Part shown: piece after piece, positions 33,869 through 42,376 of the stretch
How positions within the stretch are numbered: position 1 is the first letter of the stretch
How the letters are laid out: every line of letters begins with the position of its first letter
Assembly: GCF_017599305.1 (NCBI RefSeq)
Contig: NZ_JAGFWR010000012.1
Coordinates: 62,001 to 126,000 of the forward strand
Origin: Micromonospora antibiotica
GTDB lineage: Bacteria > Actinomycetota > Actinomycetes > Mycobacteriales > Micromonosporaceae
Reading direction: 5' to 3'
DNA length: 64,000 bases
Made by a program: the position numbers and the translations under genes
The notes under the pieces: model-generated
Seen by the model: only the letters and a program-made list of their open reading frames with translations
Database searches by the model: none
Told to the model about the DNA's origin: nothing

Positions 33869-33910
33869 CGACGGAGGCGCCCCGGTCGGTCGACCGGGGC
33901 GCCTCCGTCG
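33869..33910 (+). terminator. Very strong hairpin terminator of the E2 gene
   Basis: A perfect 20-bp stem (CGACGGAGGCGCCCCGGTCG, 33869-33888 with 33891-33910) has a nominal 2-nt loop. It is the longest perfect terminator stem in the window. The following 200 bp hold two copies of GACCGGCCACCACCCGC-like sequence and nothing else. Confidence 0.9.
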
Positions 33911-34121
33911 TCAGCACGCCAGGTGCCGGCCCGGGCGGACCGACCGGCCACCACCCGCGGGCCGGACGGGGCGAGGCGGACGGAACGACCGGCCACCACC
34001 CGCCGTGCCGGGCCGCGCGGGGCGGGGAGGGGGGTGGCGGGCGCACCGACCGGCTACCGCACGTCGGGCCCCTCGATCCGGGCAGGGCCGGCCGGGGCAC
34101 GGCACCCGGCGGATCGGCGGG

Positions 34122-35066
34122 TCAGCCGCGCAGGGTCTGCTCGGAGACCGTCCAGAGCCGCTCGGCGGCGGCCGGGTCGAGGGCGTACGCGGCGACGCCG
34201 GTGCGGGTGCCGGGCTGGTGCGGGGCGGCCTGCTGGCAGTCCTCGAAGTACCGGCCACCGATCCCGTCGAGCAGCGGCGAGGTGGCGACCAGGACAGAGG
34301 TGGCGGCACCCTGCTCGACGGTCTTCCAGGTGGCCGCGCCGCCACCGCTGGCGGCCCGCATCCGCTCCAGTTCCTCGGCGCTGACGTACCGCTGGAGGTT
34401 GGTGTGGATCGCGCCGGGCATCAGCGCGTTGCTGAGGATGCCGTCGTCGGCCCAGCGCCGGGTCGCCTCGACGGCGAACAGCACGTTCGCGGTCTTCGAC
34501 TGCCCGTACGCCGCCCACGGGTCGTAGGGGCGCTGCCGGAAGTGGATGTCGTCGAAGACCACCGGGGACCGCAGGTGCGCCGCGGAGCTGACCGAGACGA
34601 TGCGGGCGCCGTCGGCGGCGGCGAGGGCGCGGTGCAGCCCGGTGGCGAGGGCGAAGTGCCCGAGGTGGTTGGTGGCGAACTGCAACTCCCAGCCCTCGGG
34701 GGTACGCCGCTCGGGCGAGGCCATGATGCCGGCGTTGTCGACCAGCAGGTGCAGCGGCCCGTCCCAGGTGGCCACGAAGGCGGACACCGACGCCTGGTCG
34801 GCGAGGTCGAGCGGGGCGACCAGCAGCCGGTCGTTGCCGGTGCTGGCGGTGATGTCCCCGGCGGCCCGCTGGCCGGCGTCGAGGTCCCGGACGGCCAGGG
34901 TGACGTCGGCTCCGGCGGCGGCGAGGGCGCGGGCGGTCTCCACGCCGATGCCGGAGGCACCGCCGGTCACCACGGCACGACGGCCGGTGAGGTCGACGTC
35001 GCGGACCACCTCCAGGGCGGTGGTCCGGGCGTCGAAGGGGGTGTGGACTGGCGAGTCGGTGGTCAT
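34122..35066 (-). CDS. Short-chain dehydrogenase/reductase
   Basis: A 314-residue NAD(P)-dependent oxidoreductase of the extended retinol-dehydrogenase/protochlorophyllide-reductase-like SDR group. Cofactor motif TGGASGIG (about residue 35), DNAGIM, catalytic Ser in IVSVSSAAH and YGQSKTAN (Tyr-x3-Lys, about residue 190). The substrate is unknown. The ATG has AAGGA upstream. It is divergent from a TetR regulator, with two identical-type palindromes between them, so it is the likely regulated target. Confidence 0.92.
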   Translation of the reverse strand: MTTDSPVHTPFDARTTALEVVRDVDLTGRRAVVTGGASGIGVETARALAAAGADVTLAVRDLDAGQRAAGDITASTGNDRLLVAPLDLADQASVSAFVATWDGPLHLLVDNAGIMASPERRTPEGWELQFATNHLGHFALATGLHRALAAADGARIVSVSSAAHLRSPVVFDDIHFRQRPYDPWAAYGQSKTANVLFAVEATRRWADDGILSNALMPGAIHTNLQRYVSAEELERMRAASGGGAATWKTVEQGAATSVLVATSPLLDGIGGRYFEDCQQAAPHQPGTRTGVAAYALDPAAAERLWTVSEQTLRG

Positions 35067-35123
35067 GATCCGTCCTTGTCGGTGCGGTACGGGCCGGACG
35101 ACCCGACCGCTACGATGAGAAGT

Positions 35124-35168
35124 GGAGGGCCCTCCGTTACGACTCCGAGCCTAACCGGAGGATCCTCC
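35124..35168. promoter_or_regulatory. Paired TetR operators between SDR and tetR
   Basis: Two perfect 12-bp palindromes, GGAGGGCCCTCC (35124-35135) and GGAGGATCCTCC (35157-35168), are each followed by GTT. They share 10 of 12 bases and lie 33 bp centre to centre, three helical turns. They are close to the SDR start and would let the divergent regulator repress it. Confidence 0.75.
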
Positions 35169-35205
35169 GTTTGCCACCCGACCCCCGAGCGGACCCGATC
35201 CCCGC

Positions 35206-35262
35206 GCAGACCCGACCCTGAGCAGACCCGACCCTGAGCAGACCCGACCCTGAGCAGACCCG
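35206..35262. repeat. 16-bp tandem repeat in the tetR leader
   Basis: GCAGACCCGACCCTGA is repeated exactly three times (35206, 35222, 35238) with a partial fourth copy. It lies between the operators and the tetR start. Confidence 0.9.
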
Positions 35263-35340
35263 GACCGGGTCAGACCCGGACCGGGCCCTGAGCGGACCCG
35301 ACCGCCGGAGACACCACCCGTCAGCACCACTGCACCAGAC

Positions 35341-35381
35341 CAGGAGGCGACGTGTCGCAGAACCGCTCAGGAGGCGACGTG
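35341..35381 (+). promoter_or_regulatory. Duplicated ribosome-binding site and start of tetR
   Basis: CAGGAGGCGACGTG occurs at 35341-35354 and again at 35368-35381, 27 nt apart. Both copies hold AGGAGG and an in-frame GTG, giving two possible initiation sites separated by nine codons. Confidence 0.8.
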
Positions 35382-35948
35382 CCGGAGCGCGGTTCCCGGC
35401 CGCTGCGCGCCGACGCGCTGCGCAACCGGCAGCGGCTGCTCGACACCGCCGTGAAGGCGTTCTCCCGACAGGGGCCGGAGGTGACCCTGGAGTCGATCGC
35501 CCGGGACGCCGGGGTGGGCATCGGCACCCTCTACCGGCACTTCCCCACCCGGGAAGCGTTGGTCGAGGCCGCCTACCGCAGCGAACTGGCCAAGCTCTGT
35601 GCCGCCGCCGACGACCTGCTGACCCGACTGCCGCCCGCCGAGGCGACCCGGGCGTGGATGGACCGCTTCGTCGACTACCTGGCCACCAAACGGGGCATGG
35701 CCGACGCCCTGCGCCTGGTGATCGCCGCCGGCACCAACCCGTACGCGCAGAGCCGGGACCTGCTGGTCGCCGCGCTGACCCGGCTGCTGGCGGCCGGCGT
35801 CGCCGACGGCACGATCCGCCCGGACGTCGACCCCGGCGACGTGCTGGCCGGGCTGGGCGGGATGTCGCTGGCGGCGCAGGGACCCGAGCAGCGGGACCTC
35901 GCCGGCCGTTTGCTCGACCTGCTCCTGGCCGGCCTACGCCGACACTGA
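35352..35948 (+). CDS. TetR-family transcriptional regulator
   Basis: A 198-residue regulator. The helix-turn-helix is at about residues 19-65 (RNRQRLLDTAVKAFSRQGPEVTLESIARDAGVGIGTLYRHFPTREALVEAAY). The remaining helices form the ligand-binding and dimer domain (TKRGMADALRLVIAAGTNPYAQSRDLLVAALTRLL). The ligand is unknown. The start is ambiguous: GTG 35352 and GTG 35379 each have their own AGGAGG. It probably controls the divergent SDR gene and itself through the two palindromes upstream. Confidence 0.92.
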   Translation: MSQNRSGGDVPERGSRPLRADALRNRQRLLDTAVKAFSRQGPEVTLESIARDAGVGIGTLYRHFPTREALVEAAYRSELAKLCAAADDLLTRLPPAEATRAWMDRFVDYLATKRGMADALRLVIAAGTNPYAQSRDLLVAALTRLLAAGVADGTIRPDVDPGDVLAGLGGMSLAAQGPEQRDLAGRLLDLLLAGLRRH

Positions 35949-35983
35949 CGGCCCGGGTGCCGACGCCCGTCGGCAGGCCAGGA

Positions 35984-36178
35984 CCGACACCCACGGCGAT
36001 GGGTCGGGTCGACACCCACGGCGATGGACCGGCACCCGTGACGGTGCGCCGGGCCGACAACCGGCGATGGACCGGCATCCGTGGCGGTGAGTCGGGCCGG
36101 CACCCACGGCGATGGGCCGGCACCCGTGACGGTGGGTCGGGTCGACAACCGGCGGTGGGTCGGCATCCGTGGCGTTGG
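35984..36178. repeat. Degenerate tandem array between tetR and the hemerythrin gene
   Basis: About nine alternating units of 19-26 bp of two related kinds, GACACCCACGGCGATGG and GGCACCCGTGACGGTG, fill most of this 338-bp gap. A higher-order period of about 90 bp is visible. No reading frame here looks coding. The gap's last 100 bp should hold the promoter of the hemerythrin gene, but I cannot place it. Confidence 0.8.
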
Positions 36179-36286
36179 AAGGGCGGACAGCGCGGCGGGT
36201 GGGTCGTAGGATCGTCGCCAGCGTCGCAGTGCACCCGGCAAGGAGACCGCCGAGGGCATGGAGGCGCGGGACAGCATGGGACACAC

Positions 36287-36805
36287 GTGCACCCCGATTC
36301 CACCCCGGCCGACCGGTTGACCGCGCTCGGCCACCAACTGGTAGAGATCCACCTCTGGTTGCTCGACGAACTCGACCAGCTCCGGGCCGGCCTCGACGCC
36401 GGTCCCGACGGATCACCCGGGGCAGGCCGGCTGCGCGGCCTGCGTACCCACTGCCTCAGCTTCTGTGCGGCGCTCACCCGGCACCACACCGGCGAGGACG
36501 CCGGGGCGTTCCGGGTGCTCGCCGACGAGGCACCCGAGCTGCGGCCCGTGCTCGACAAGCTCAGCCGGGACCACCGCATGGTCGACTGGATCGTCCACCG
36601 GATCGAGGCGCTGTTCACCGGCCCACCGCCCGACGACCCGGCGGCCCTCGACCGGGTACGCGTCGAGCTGGACGGGCTGTCCGCCATCCTCGAATCGCAC
36701 TTCCGCTACGAGGAACGCACCCTCACCGCCGCCCTCGACGCGCTCGGCGACCGGGCGGGCGGCACCACCGAACTGCTCGGGGTGACCCCACCGCCGGACT
36801 GGTGA
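36287..36805 (+). CDS. Hemerythrin HHE-domain protein
   Basis: A 172-residue four-helix protein with diiron-type ligands: His in LVEIHLWLLDELD, His/Glu in LTRHHTGEDAGAF, His in RDHRMVDWIVHRIEALF, and HFRYEERTL near the end. Such bacterial hemerythrin-like proteins bind oxygen or nitric oxide, or act in redox and iron stress. The ORF is open far upstream, but GTG 36287 (VHPDSTPADRLTALGH) is just ahead of the first helix; the ribosome site is weak and the start therefore tentative. Confidence 0.85.
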   Translation: MHPDSTPADRLTALGHQLVEIHLWLLDELDQLRAGLDAGPDGSPGAGRLRGLRTHCLSFCAALTRHHTGEDAGAFRVLADEAPELRPVLDKLSRDHRMVDWIVHRIEALFTGPPPDDPAALDRVRVELDGLSAILESHFRYEERTLTAALDALGDRAGGTTELLGVTPPPDW

Positions 36806-36939
36806 CCCCACCGGGGCGCGCAACAGACCCGGCCGGGGCGCGCGGTAGAACCGTCGGGAGCGTGGGCGGTGATTCTCCGGTTGGCAGAATCCGGGGTCGC
36901 GGGCTGGCCGGGACGGCACGCGACGGCGAAGCTGGGCCG

Positions 36940-37878
36940 GTGACCGTCTTCTCGCTCCAGGCCACCCCGACCGACGCGGCGGGCTGGGTCGACCTCGCCC
37001 GCCGGGCCGAGGCGGTCGGCTTCGACGCCCTGCTCGCCGCCGACCACCCGGGCGACGTGACGTCCCCGTTCGTCGCGCTCGCCGCCGCCGCGTCGGTGAC
37101 CTCCACGATCGGGCTCGGCTCGTACGTGTCGAATCTGGGGGTGCGGGAGCCGATCCTGCTCGCCGCCGACGTGGCCACCCTCGACCTGGTCTCCGGCGGG
37201 CGGGCCCGGCTCGGTGTCGGGGCCGGCCACACCCCCGCCGAGTGGGCCGCCGTCGGCCGGGTACGCCCCGACGTGGCCGGCCGGGTACGCCGCTGCGTGG
37301 CCGTCGCCGAGGCGGTCCGTGCCCTGCTCGACGGTTCCCCGGTGACTGTCGACTCCCCCGACCTGGTGGCGCGGGAGGCCCGGCTGACCTCGCCCCGGCC
37401 GGTGCAGGAGCGCATCCCGCTGACCATGGGCACCGCCAACTCGACGCTGCTGCGCTGGGCCGGCGCGCACGCCGACGTGGTCGGGTTGACAGGTTTCGGG
37501 CGTACCCTCGCCGACGGTCACCGGCACGAGGCGCGTTGGCGGACCGACCAGATCGAGGCGCAGCTCGCCCAGGTGGCCGCCGGCGCGGCCGGCCGCGACA
37601 CCCCGCCCGCGGTGGAGGCGCTGGTGCAGACGGTGGTGGTCACCGACGATGCCGAGGCCGCCGCCGCCGAACAGGCGGGCCGGATCGGGCTGACCGTCGC
37701 CGAGCTGCTGGCCACCCCGTTCGTGTTGATCGGCACGGTGGACGAGATCGTCGCGGCGGTCGCGGCCCACCGGCGTCGCTGGGGCGTCACCCGCTTCGTG
37801 GTACGCCGGGACGCCCTCGAACCGCTCGTCCCGGTCCTGTCCCGGCTGCCCGGCGCCGCACCGACGCGGGACGGGTGA
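36940..37878 (+). CDS. LLM-class flavin/F420-dependent oxidoreductase
   Basis: A 312-residue luciferase-like monooxygenase-fold protein. Motifs: VFSLQATPTDAAGWVDLARRAEAVGFDALLAADHP, TIGLGSYVSNLGVREPILLAADVATLDLVSGGRARLGVGAGHTPAEW and a C-terminal LLATPFVLIGTVDEIV. This pattern fits the TIGR03621 F420-dependent group. Substrate unknown. GTG 36940 begins VTVFSLQ; no clear ribosome site. It follows the hemerythrin gene by 134 bp and precedes an aldo/keto reductase, in an accessory stretch of redox genes. Confidence 0.87.
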   Translation: MTVFSLQATPTDAAGWVDLARRAEAVGFDALLAADHPGDVTSPFVALAAAASVTSTIGLGSYVSNLGVREPILLAADVATLDLVSGGRARLGVGAGHTPAEWAAVGRVRPDVAGRVRRCVAVAEAVRALLDGSPVTVDSPDLVAREARLTSPRPVQERIPLTMGTANSTLLRWAGAHADVVGLTGFGRTLADGHRHEARWRTDQIEAQLAQVAAGAAGRDTPPAVEALVQTVVVTDDAEAAAAEQAGRIGLTVAELLATPFVLIGTVDEIVAAVAAHRRRWGVTRFVVRRDALEPLVPVLSRLPGAAPTRDG

Positions 37879-37963
37879 GGTCCCGGTCCGCGGGCACAGC
37901 GGAGGGTGCCGGGGCTGGAACACCCACGGTGTCGGGCGTCCGCCGAGGGGCGGAGGCCAACGC

Positions 37964-37994
37964 TTGACCTGGAGCGCGCTCCAGGTTGAACACT
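37964..37994 (+). promoter_or_regulatory. MerR-type promoter/operator before aldo/keto reductase 2
   Basis: A TTGACC -35 box (37964-37969) overlaps a perfect 20-bp palindrome ACCTGGAGCGCGCTCCAGGT (37967-37986). AACACT sits at a 19-bp spacing, the over-long spacing typical of MerR-activated promoters. The ATG follows 7 nt later, so the transcript would be almost leaderless. No merR gene lies beside it. Confidence 0.75.
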
Positions 37995-38001
37995 GGTCGG
38001 C

Positions 38002-39015
38002 ATGACGACGACACGGACTCTGGGCCGCAGTGGAATCGAGGTCGGCGCGATCGGCATGGGGTGCTGGGCGATCGGTGGCCCACTCTGGGGCGACGACGGT
38101 CAGCCGTACGGCTGGGGTGAGGTGGACGACGACGAGTCGGTCGCCACCATCCACCAGGCCCTCGACCTGGGTGTCACCCTCTTCGACACGGCCAGCAACT
38201 ACGGGGCCGGGCACAGCGAACGGGTGCTCGGCCGGGCGCTCGCCGGCCGGCGGGACCGGGCGGTGATCGTCACCAAGTTCGGCAACCGCGCCGACGAGGC
38301 GACCCGGCGGGCGCTGGGCGTGGACGCCAGCCCGGCGTACGCGGTGGCCAGCCTGGAGGGGTCGCTGCGTCGACTCGGCACCGACCACGTGGACCTCTAC
38401 CTGCTGCACCTCAACGACCTGCCGGCGTCCGCCGCGCTCGACCTGGTCGACACCCTGGAGGGCCTGGTCACCCAGGGCAAGATCCGCGGGTACGGCTGGA
38501 GCACCGACAACCCGGGGTCGGCGCGGGCGTTCGCCGGGGCGGGGCCGCACTGCGTCGCCGTCGAACACGACGAGTCGGTGCTGAACGACAACCCGGAGGT
38601 GCTCGCCGTCTGCGACACCTTCGACCTGGCCAGCCTCAACCGGGGGCCGCTGGCGATGGGCCTGCTCACCGGGGCCACCCGCACGCTGGGCGCGGACGAC
38701 GTGCGGGGCCGGGCGCCGCAGTGGCTGGTCTGGTTCCGCGACGGCCGGCCCACCCCCGAGTGGTCGGCCCGGGTGGCGGCGATCCGGGCGGCGTTGACCT
38801 CGGACGGCCGTACCCTCGCCCAGGGGGCGCTGGGCTGGCTGCTGGCCCGCAGCCCCCGTACGCTGCCGATCCCCGGCTGCCGGACGGTGGCGCAGGCCCG
38901 GGAGAACTTCGCCGCCCTCACCCTCGGCCCGCTCCCGGCGGACGCGTTCGCCGAGGTGGAGCGCCTCCTTGCCGACCTGCGCCCGACCCCCGCCGGCACC
39001 CCGGCCACCCGATAG
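38002..39015 (+). CDS. Aldo/keto reductase 2
   Basis: A 337-residue NADPH-dependent reductase. Catalytic residues: Asp in LFDTASNYGAGHSERVLG, Lys in VIVTKFGN, His in LYLLHLND. MTTTRTLGRSGIEVGAIGMGCWAIGGP and IPGCRTVAQARENFAAL are family-typical. It has no close similarity to the other aldo/keto reductase in the window beyond family motifs. The MerR-type operator implies induction by a thiol, metal, drug or aldehyde signal. Confidence 0.92.
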   Translation: MTTTRTLGRSGIEVGAIGMGCWAIGGPLWGDDGQPYGWGEVDDDESVATIHQALDLGVTLFDTASNYGAGHSERVLGRALAGRRDRAVIVTKFGNRADEATRRALGVDASPAYAVASLEGSLRRLGTDHVDLYLLHLNDLPASAALDLVDTLEGLVTQGKIRGYGWSTDNPGSARAFAGAGPHCVAVEHDESVLNDNPEVLAVCDTFDLASLNRGPLAMGLLTGATRTLGADDVRGRAPQWLVWFRDGRPTPEWSARVAAIRAALTSDGRTLAQGALGWLLARSPRTLPIPGCRTVAQARENFAALTLGPLPADAFAEVERLLADLRPTPAGTPATR

Positions 39016-39118
39016 GTCCCACCACCGCGCACCCCACCCCACCCGCCTCCCGCCCGCCCCGTTACCCTCCCGCCCGCCCCGACCTCCCCACCCCACCTCG
39101 GCGGATCGCCGGCCGGCC

Positions 39119-39204
39119 CCGGTGATCAAGAGGTTTAGGTCAGTTGATCAAGAGGTTCAGGTCAAGTTGAAGATCAATCTTGACGCAAACCTCTTGATCA
39201 CCGG
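39119..39204. repeat. Intergenic palindrome, GGTGATCAAGAGG family, copy 3 with internal duplication
   Basis: Outer arms 39119-39142 and 39181-39204 pair over 24 bp with two mismatches (CCGGTGATCAAGAGGTTT). A second partial left arm (TTGATCAAGAGGTTCAGGTC) sits inside at 39144-39163. It follows the aldo/keto reductase gene and precedes the TIGR01777 gene. Confidence 0.9.
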
Positions 39205-39281
39205 GACGAGGCGGGTGGGGGTGGGGGGTGGGGGTGGTGGTCGGCGCATCTGGTTGGGGGTGCGTAGCCGAAGATGGGGGT

Positions 39282-40184
39282 ATGCGGATCCTGATGGCCG
39301 GCGTGTCCGGCTTCCTCGGCACCCGGCTGGTCGACCGGCTCACCGGCGACGGGCACCAGGTCACCCGGCTGGTCCGGCGCTCGCCGCGTACCCCCGACGA
39401 ACAGCGGTGGGACCCGGCCGCCGGGCAGCTCGACCCGGCCGTGGTGGCCGCGGCCGACGCGGTGGTCAACCTGGCCGGGGCCGGGGTCGGCGACAAGCGG
39501 TGGACCGACGACTACCGCCGGGTGATCCGGTCCAGCCGGGTGGACAGCACCACCACGCTGGCCGTGACGATCGCCGGGTTGCCGGCGGCGGACCGGCCCC
39601 GGGTGCTGCTCAACTCCTCGGCGGTCGGCTGGTACGGCAACACCGGCGACCGGGTGGTCGAGGAGGACGCCCCGGCGGGTGAGGGGTTCCTCGCCGACGT
39701 GTGCCGGGTCTGGGAGGCGGCGACCCGGCCCGCCGAGGACGCCGGGGTACGGGTGGTGCGGCTGCGGACGGGCCTGCCGCTGCACCGCGACGGGGGGCTG
39801 CTCAAGCCGCAACTGCTGCCGTTCAAACTGGGCATCGCCGGCCGACTCGGCAGTGGGCGGCAGTGGCTGCCGTGGATCTCACTGTTGGACTGGCTGGACG
39901 CCACGGTGTACCTGCTGGCCGCCGGGGAGGTCGCCGGCGCGGTCAACGTGGTCGGCCCGCATCCGGCCACCAACGCCGAGTTCACCCGGGAGTTCGCCCG
40001 CCAACTGCACCGGCCGGCGATCGTCCCGATTCCGGCGCTCGCCCTGAAGGTCGCCCTGGGCGGCTTCGCCCAGGAGGCGCTGACCAGCGCGAGGGTCCTG
40101 CCCGCCGTGCTCACCCGGGCTGGTTTCCCCTGGACCCACCCCGAGCTGCCCGCCGCGCTACACGCCGCCCTGCACGACGACTGA
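39282..40184 (+). CDS. TIGR01777-family NAD(P)-binding epimerase-like protein
   Basis: A 300-residue Rossmann-fold protein of the atypical/extended SDR group (Rv2216-like, from memory). It starts MRILMAGVSGFLGTRLVDRLTGDGHQVTRLVRR. NLAGAGVGDKRWTDDYRRVIRSSRVDSTTTL, LLNSSAVGWYGNTGDRVVEE and PWISLLDWLDATVYLL are the family motifs, and the C-terminal DUF1731 region is present (LPAVLTRAGFPWTHPELPAALHAALH). Its function is not established. The conserved position just before lipB is kept, apart from one inserted membrane gene. Confidence 0.92.
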   Translation: MRILMAGVSGFLGTRLVDRLTGDGHQVTRLVRRSPRTPDEQRWDPAAGQLDPAVVAAADAVVNLAGAGVGDKRWTDDYRRVIRSSRVDSTTTLAVTIAGLPAADRPRVLLNSSAVGWYGNTGDRVVEEDAPAGEGFLADVCRVWEAATRPAEDAGVRVVRLRTGLPLHRDGGLLKPQLLPFKLGIAGRLGSGRQWLPWISLLDWLDATVYLLAAGEVAGAVNVVGPHPATNAEFTREFARQLHRPAIVPIPALALKVALGGFAQEALTSARVLPAVLTRAGFPWTHPELPAALHAALHDD

Positions 40185-40285
40185 CCGGGCTGCACGATAG
40201 GCCGGGCTGCACAATTGGCCCGCCCGGCACGACTGACCGGGCTGCACGATGGACCCGCCCGGCACGACTGGCCGGACTGCTCGCC
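40179..40285. repeat. Tandem array spanning the TIGR01777 stop codon
   Basis: GACTGACCGGGCTGCACGAT occurs at 40179-40198 and 40231-40250; CCCGCCCGGCACGACTG occurs at 40219-40235 and 40254-40270. The first unit contains the gene's TGA. Confidence 0.85.
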
Positions 40286-40400
40286 GCCCGGCGACCGGCC
40301 CGGGTGGCGCGGCGGGCATGCGGGCGCGGCGGTCGGCGGCCCGGTCGAACCGGGAGGGGTCGGGGTCGCGGGTCCGACCGGTCGGTCCAGTTCCGGTTGG

Positions 40401-40406
40401 TAACGT
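40401..40406 (+). promoter_or_regulatory. Leaderless -10 box of the GT-C-like membrane gene
   Basis: TAACGT lies 7 nt before the GTG at 40414. Confidence 0.5.
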
Positions 40407-40413
40407 CCGCTCC

Positions 40414-42237
40414 GTGCCGACTTCCCCGACCCTGGCCGCCGACCAGCCACCCACCGCCGCCCCGGACACAGCCCGGGGTCGGCGGGCCGACCTGATCATG
40501 CTGGTCGTCGCGGTGGCGCTGGCGGTCTGGGTGACCAGCGGCCTGTGGCGCGACCCGAACCAGCGGGCGATCACCGTGAACTCCAGCGACCAGGCACTCT
40601 TCGAGTGGTTGCTCGCCTTCGGCGGGCACGCCGTCACGCACGGGGAGAACCCGCTCTTCACCCATCTGCTCAACGTCCCGGACGGGGTGAACCTCGCCGT
40701 CAACACCTCGATCACCGTGTACGCGGTGGTCTTCGCACCGCTGACGTACCTGATCGGGCCGCCGGCGACGTTCCTGGTGATCCTCACCCTCAACCTCGCC
40801 GCCACCGCGCTGGCCTGGTACTGGCTGCTCTCCCGGCACCTGGTCGGCAGCCGGCTCGCGGCGGGCGTCGGGGCGCTGTTCGTCGCCTACTCCCCCGGCA
40901 TGGTCGCGCACGCCAACGCCCACCTGAACTGGACCGCCGGCTGGTTGGTGCCGCTGCTGGTGGCCGGGGTGTTCGCGCTGCGCCGGCCGGGCCGTTGGTT
41001 GCGGGGCGGGCTGGTGCTCGGGGTGCTGGTCGCGGTGGCCTTCTCGATCGCCGCCGAGGGGTTGTTCTTCACCGCGCTGGCAGTCGCCGTCTTCCTCGCC
41101 GTCTGGGCGCTGCACCCGGCCCGCCGGGCGCAGGCCCGCGCCGCGTTGCCGGACCTCCTGCGCGGGTTGGCGGTGACCGCGCTGGTCGCCGGGGTGCTGC
41201 TGGCGTACCCGCTGTGGTTGCACTTCGCCGGGCCGCAACGGTTCCACGGCACCGGTTTCGACCCGGTCATCCACGCCGAGGACATCGCCGCGTTCGGGGC
41301 GTACCCGAGCCGGTCGGTGGCCGGGGCGCTCGGCTGGGACACCACGCTGGCGCCCAACCCGACCGAGGAGAACAGCTTCTTCGGGGTGCCGCTGCTGCTG
41401 CTCACCGTGGTCTGCTTCGGGTGGCTGTGGCGTCGGGCCGGCCCCGGCCGGCAGGCCACGCTGACCGCGCTCGGGGTGACCGCCGTGGTGTTCGCGGTGC
41501 TGTCCTGGGGGCCGGTGGCGAAGTGGAACGGGAGCCGTACCGGCCAACTGCTGCCTTTCGGGGTGCTGGACGACCTGCCGGTGGTCAACGCCGCCCTGCC
41601 GTCCCGGCTGGCCCTGGTGGTCGCGCCGGTCATCGGGGTGCTGCTGGCGTACACCGTCGACCGGCTGCGGGCGACGCCACCGGGTCGCACGGCGGTCTGG
41701 GTGTGGGGGGTGGGTTTTGCGGCGGCGCTGCTGCCGCTGCTGCCGACCCCGCTGCTGACCAGCGTCCGCCCGCCGGTGCCGGAGTTCGTCACCGCCGGCA
41801 CCTGGCGGGAGTACGTCTCACCGGGCGGGGTGCTCACCCCGATCCCGCTGACCCTGGACGTCACGCCCGACGGCCAGCGCTGGCAGGCGTACGCCCTGTC
41901 CCACCGGCAGGGTGAGTTCCGGCTGCCCGCCGGCTTCTTCCTCGGCCCCGGCGGCCCCGACGGGCGGGGGCGGATCGGGCCGCCGCCGCGCACCTTCGAC
42001 ACGCTGATGGACCAGGCCGGCCGGACCGGGCTGGTGCCGATCGTCACCGAGGGCAGCATCCGCCTGTCCCGGGCGGACCTGCGGTACTGGGGGGTCGAGG
42101 CGGTCGTCCTGCCCGACGAGGTGCACGGGGCCAAGTACGACCTCGACGAGGACGCCCTGCGCCGCACCGCCACCGCCCTGCTCGGCGAGCCCCGCCGGGT
42201 GGACGACGTGTGGCTCTGGACGGTCCCCGCCGCCTGA
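40414..42237 (+). CDS. Polytopic membrane protein, GT-C-glycosyltransferase-like
   Basis: A 607-residue membrane protein with about eleven hydrophobic segments and a soluble C-terminal region of about 150 residues. An acidic first loop (ITVNSSDQALFEWLLAFGGHAVTHGENPLFTHLLNVPDGVNLAVNTS) follows the first helix, as in GT-C-fold lipid-linked-sugar glycosyltransferases. WDTTLAPNPTEENSFFG lies in another outer loop. I cannot assign a substrate. It is inserted between the TIGR01777 gene and lipB. The GTG is supported by a -10 box 7 nt upstream. Confidence 0.75.
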   Translation: MPTSPTLAADQPPTAAPDTARGRRADLIMLVVAVALAVWVTSGLWRDPNQRAITVNSSDQALFEWLLAFGGHAVTHGENPLFTHLLNVPDGVNLAVNTSITVYAVVFAPLTYLIGPPATFLVILTLNLAATALAWYWLLSRHLVGSRLAAGVGALFVAYSPGMVAHANAHLNWTAGWLVPLLVAGVFALRRPGRWLRGGLVLGVLVAVAFSIAAEGLFFTALAVAVFLAVWALHPARRAQARAALPDLLRGLAVTALVAGVLLAYPLWLHFAGPQRFHGTGFDPVIHAEDIAAFGAYPSRSVAGALGWDTTLAPNPTEENSFFGVPLLLLTVVCFGWLWRRAGPGRQATLTALGVTAVVFAVLSWGPVAKWNGSRTGQLLPFGVLDDLPVVNAALPSRLALVVAPVIGVLLAYTVDRLRATPPGRTAVWVWGVGFAAALLPLLPTPLLTSVRPPVPEFVTAGTWREYVSPGGVLTPIPLTLDVTPDGQRWQAYALSHRQGEFRLPAGFFLGPGGPDGRGRIGPPPRTFDTLMDQAGRTGLVPIVTEGSIRLSRADLRYWGVEAVVLPDEVHGAKYDLDEDALRRTATALLGEPRRVDDVWLWTVPAA

Positions 42238-42364
42238 CGGTCCCCCTGACCGGTCACGCCCACGGCGCAGGTCCACGCCCGGACGCGCGGGGTCACGCCC
42301 AGCGCCTGGGATCACGCAGGGTGGGGCGACGAGGCTCACGGGGCGGAGCGCGGGCGGGCGGGGC

Positions 42365-42370
42365 TAGGGT
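42365..42370 (+). promoter_or_regulatory. Leaderless -10 box of lipB
   Basis: TAGGGT lies 6 nt before the GTG at 42377. Confidence 0.6.
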
Positions 42371-42376
42371 GGCGGG

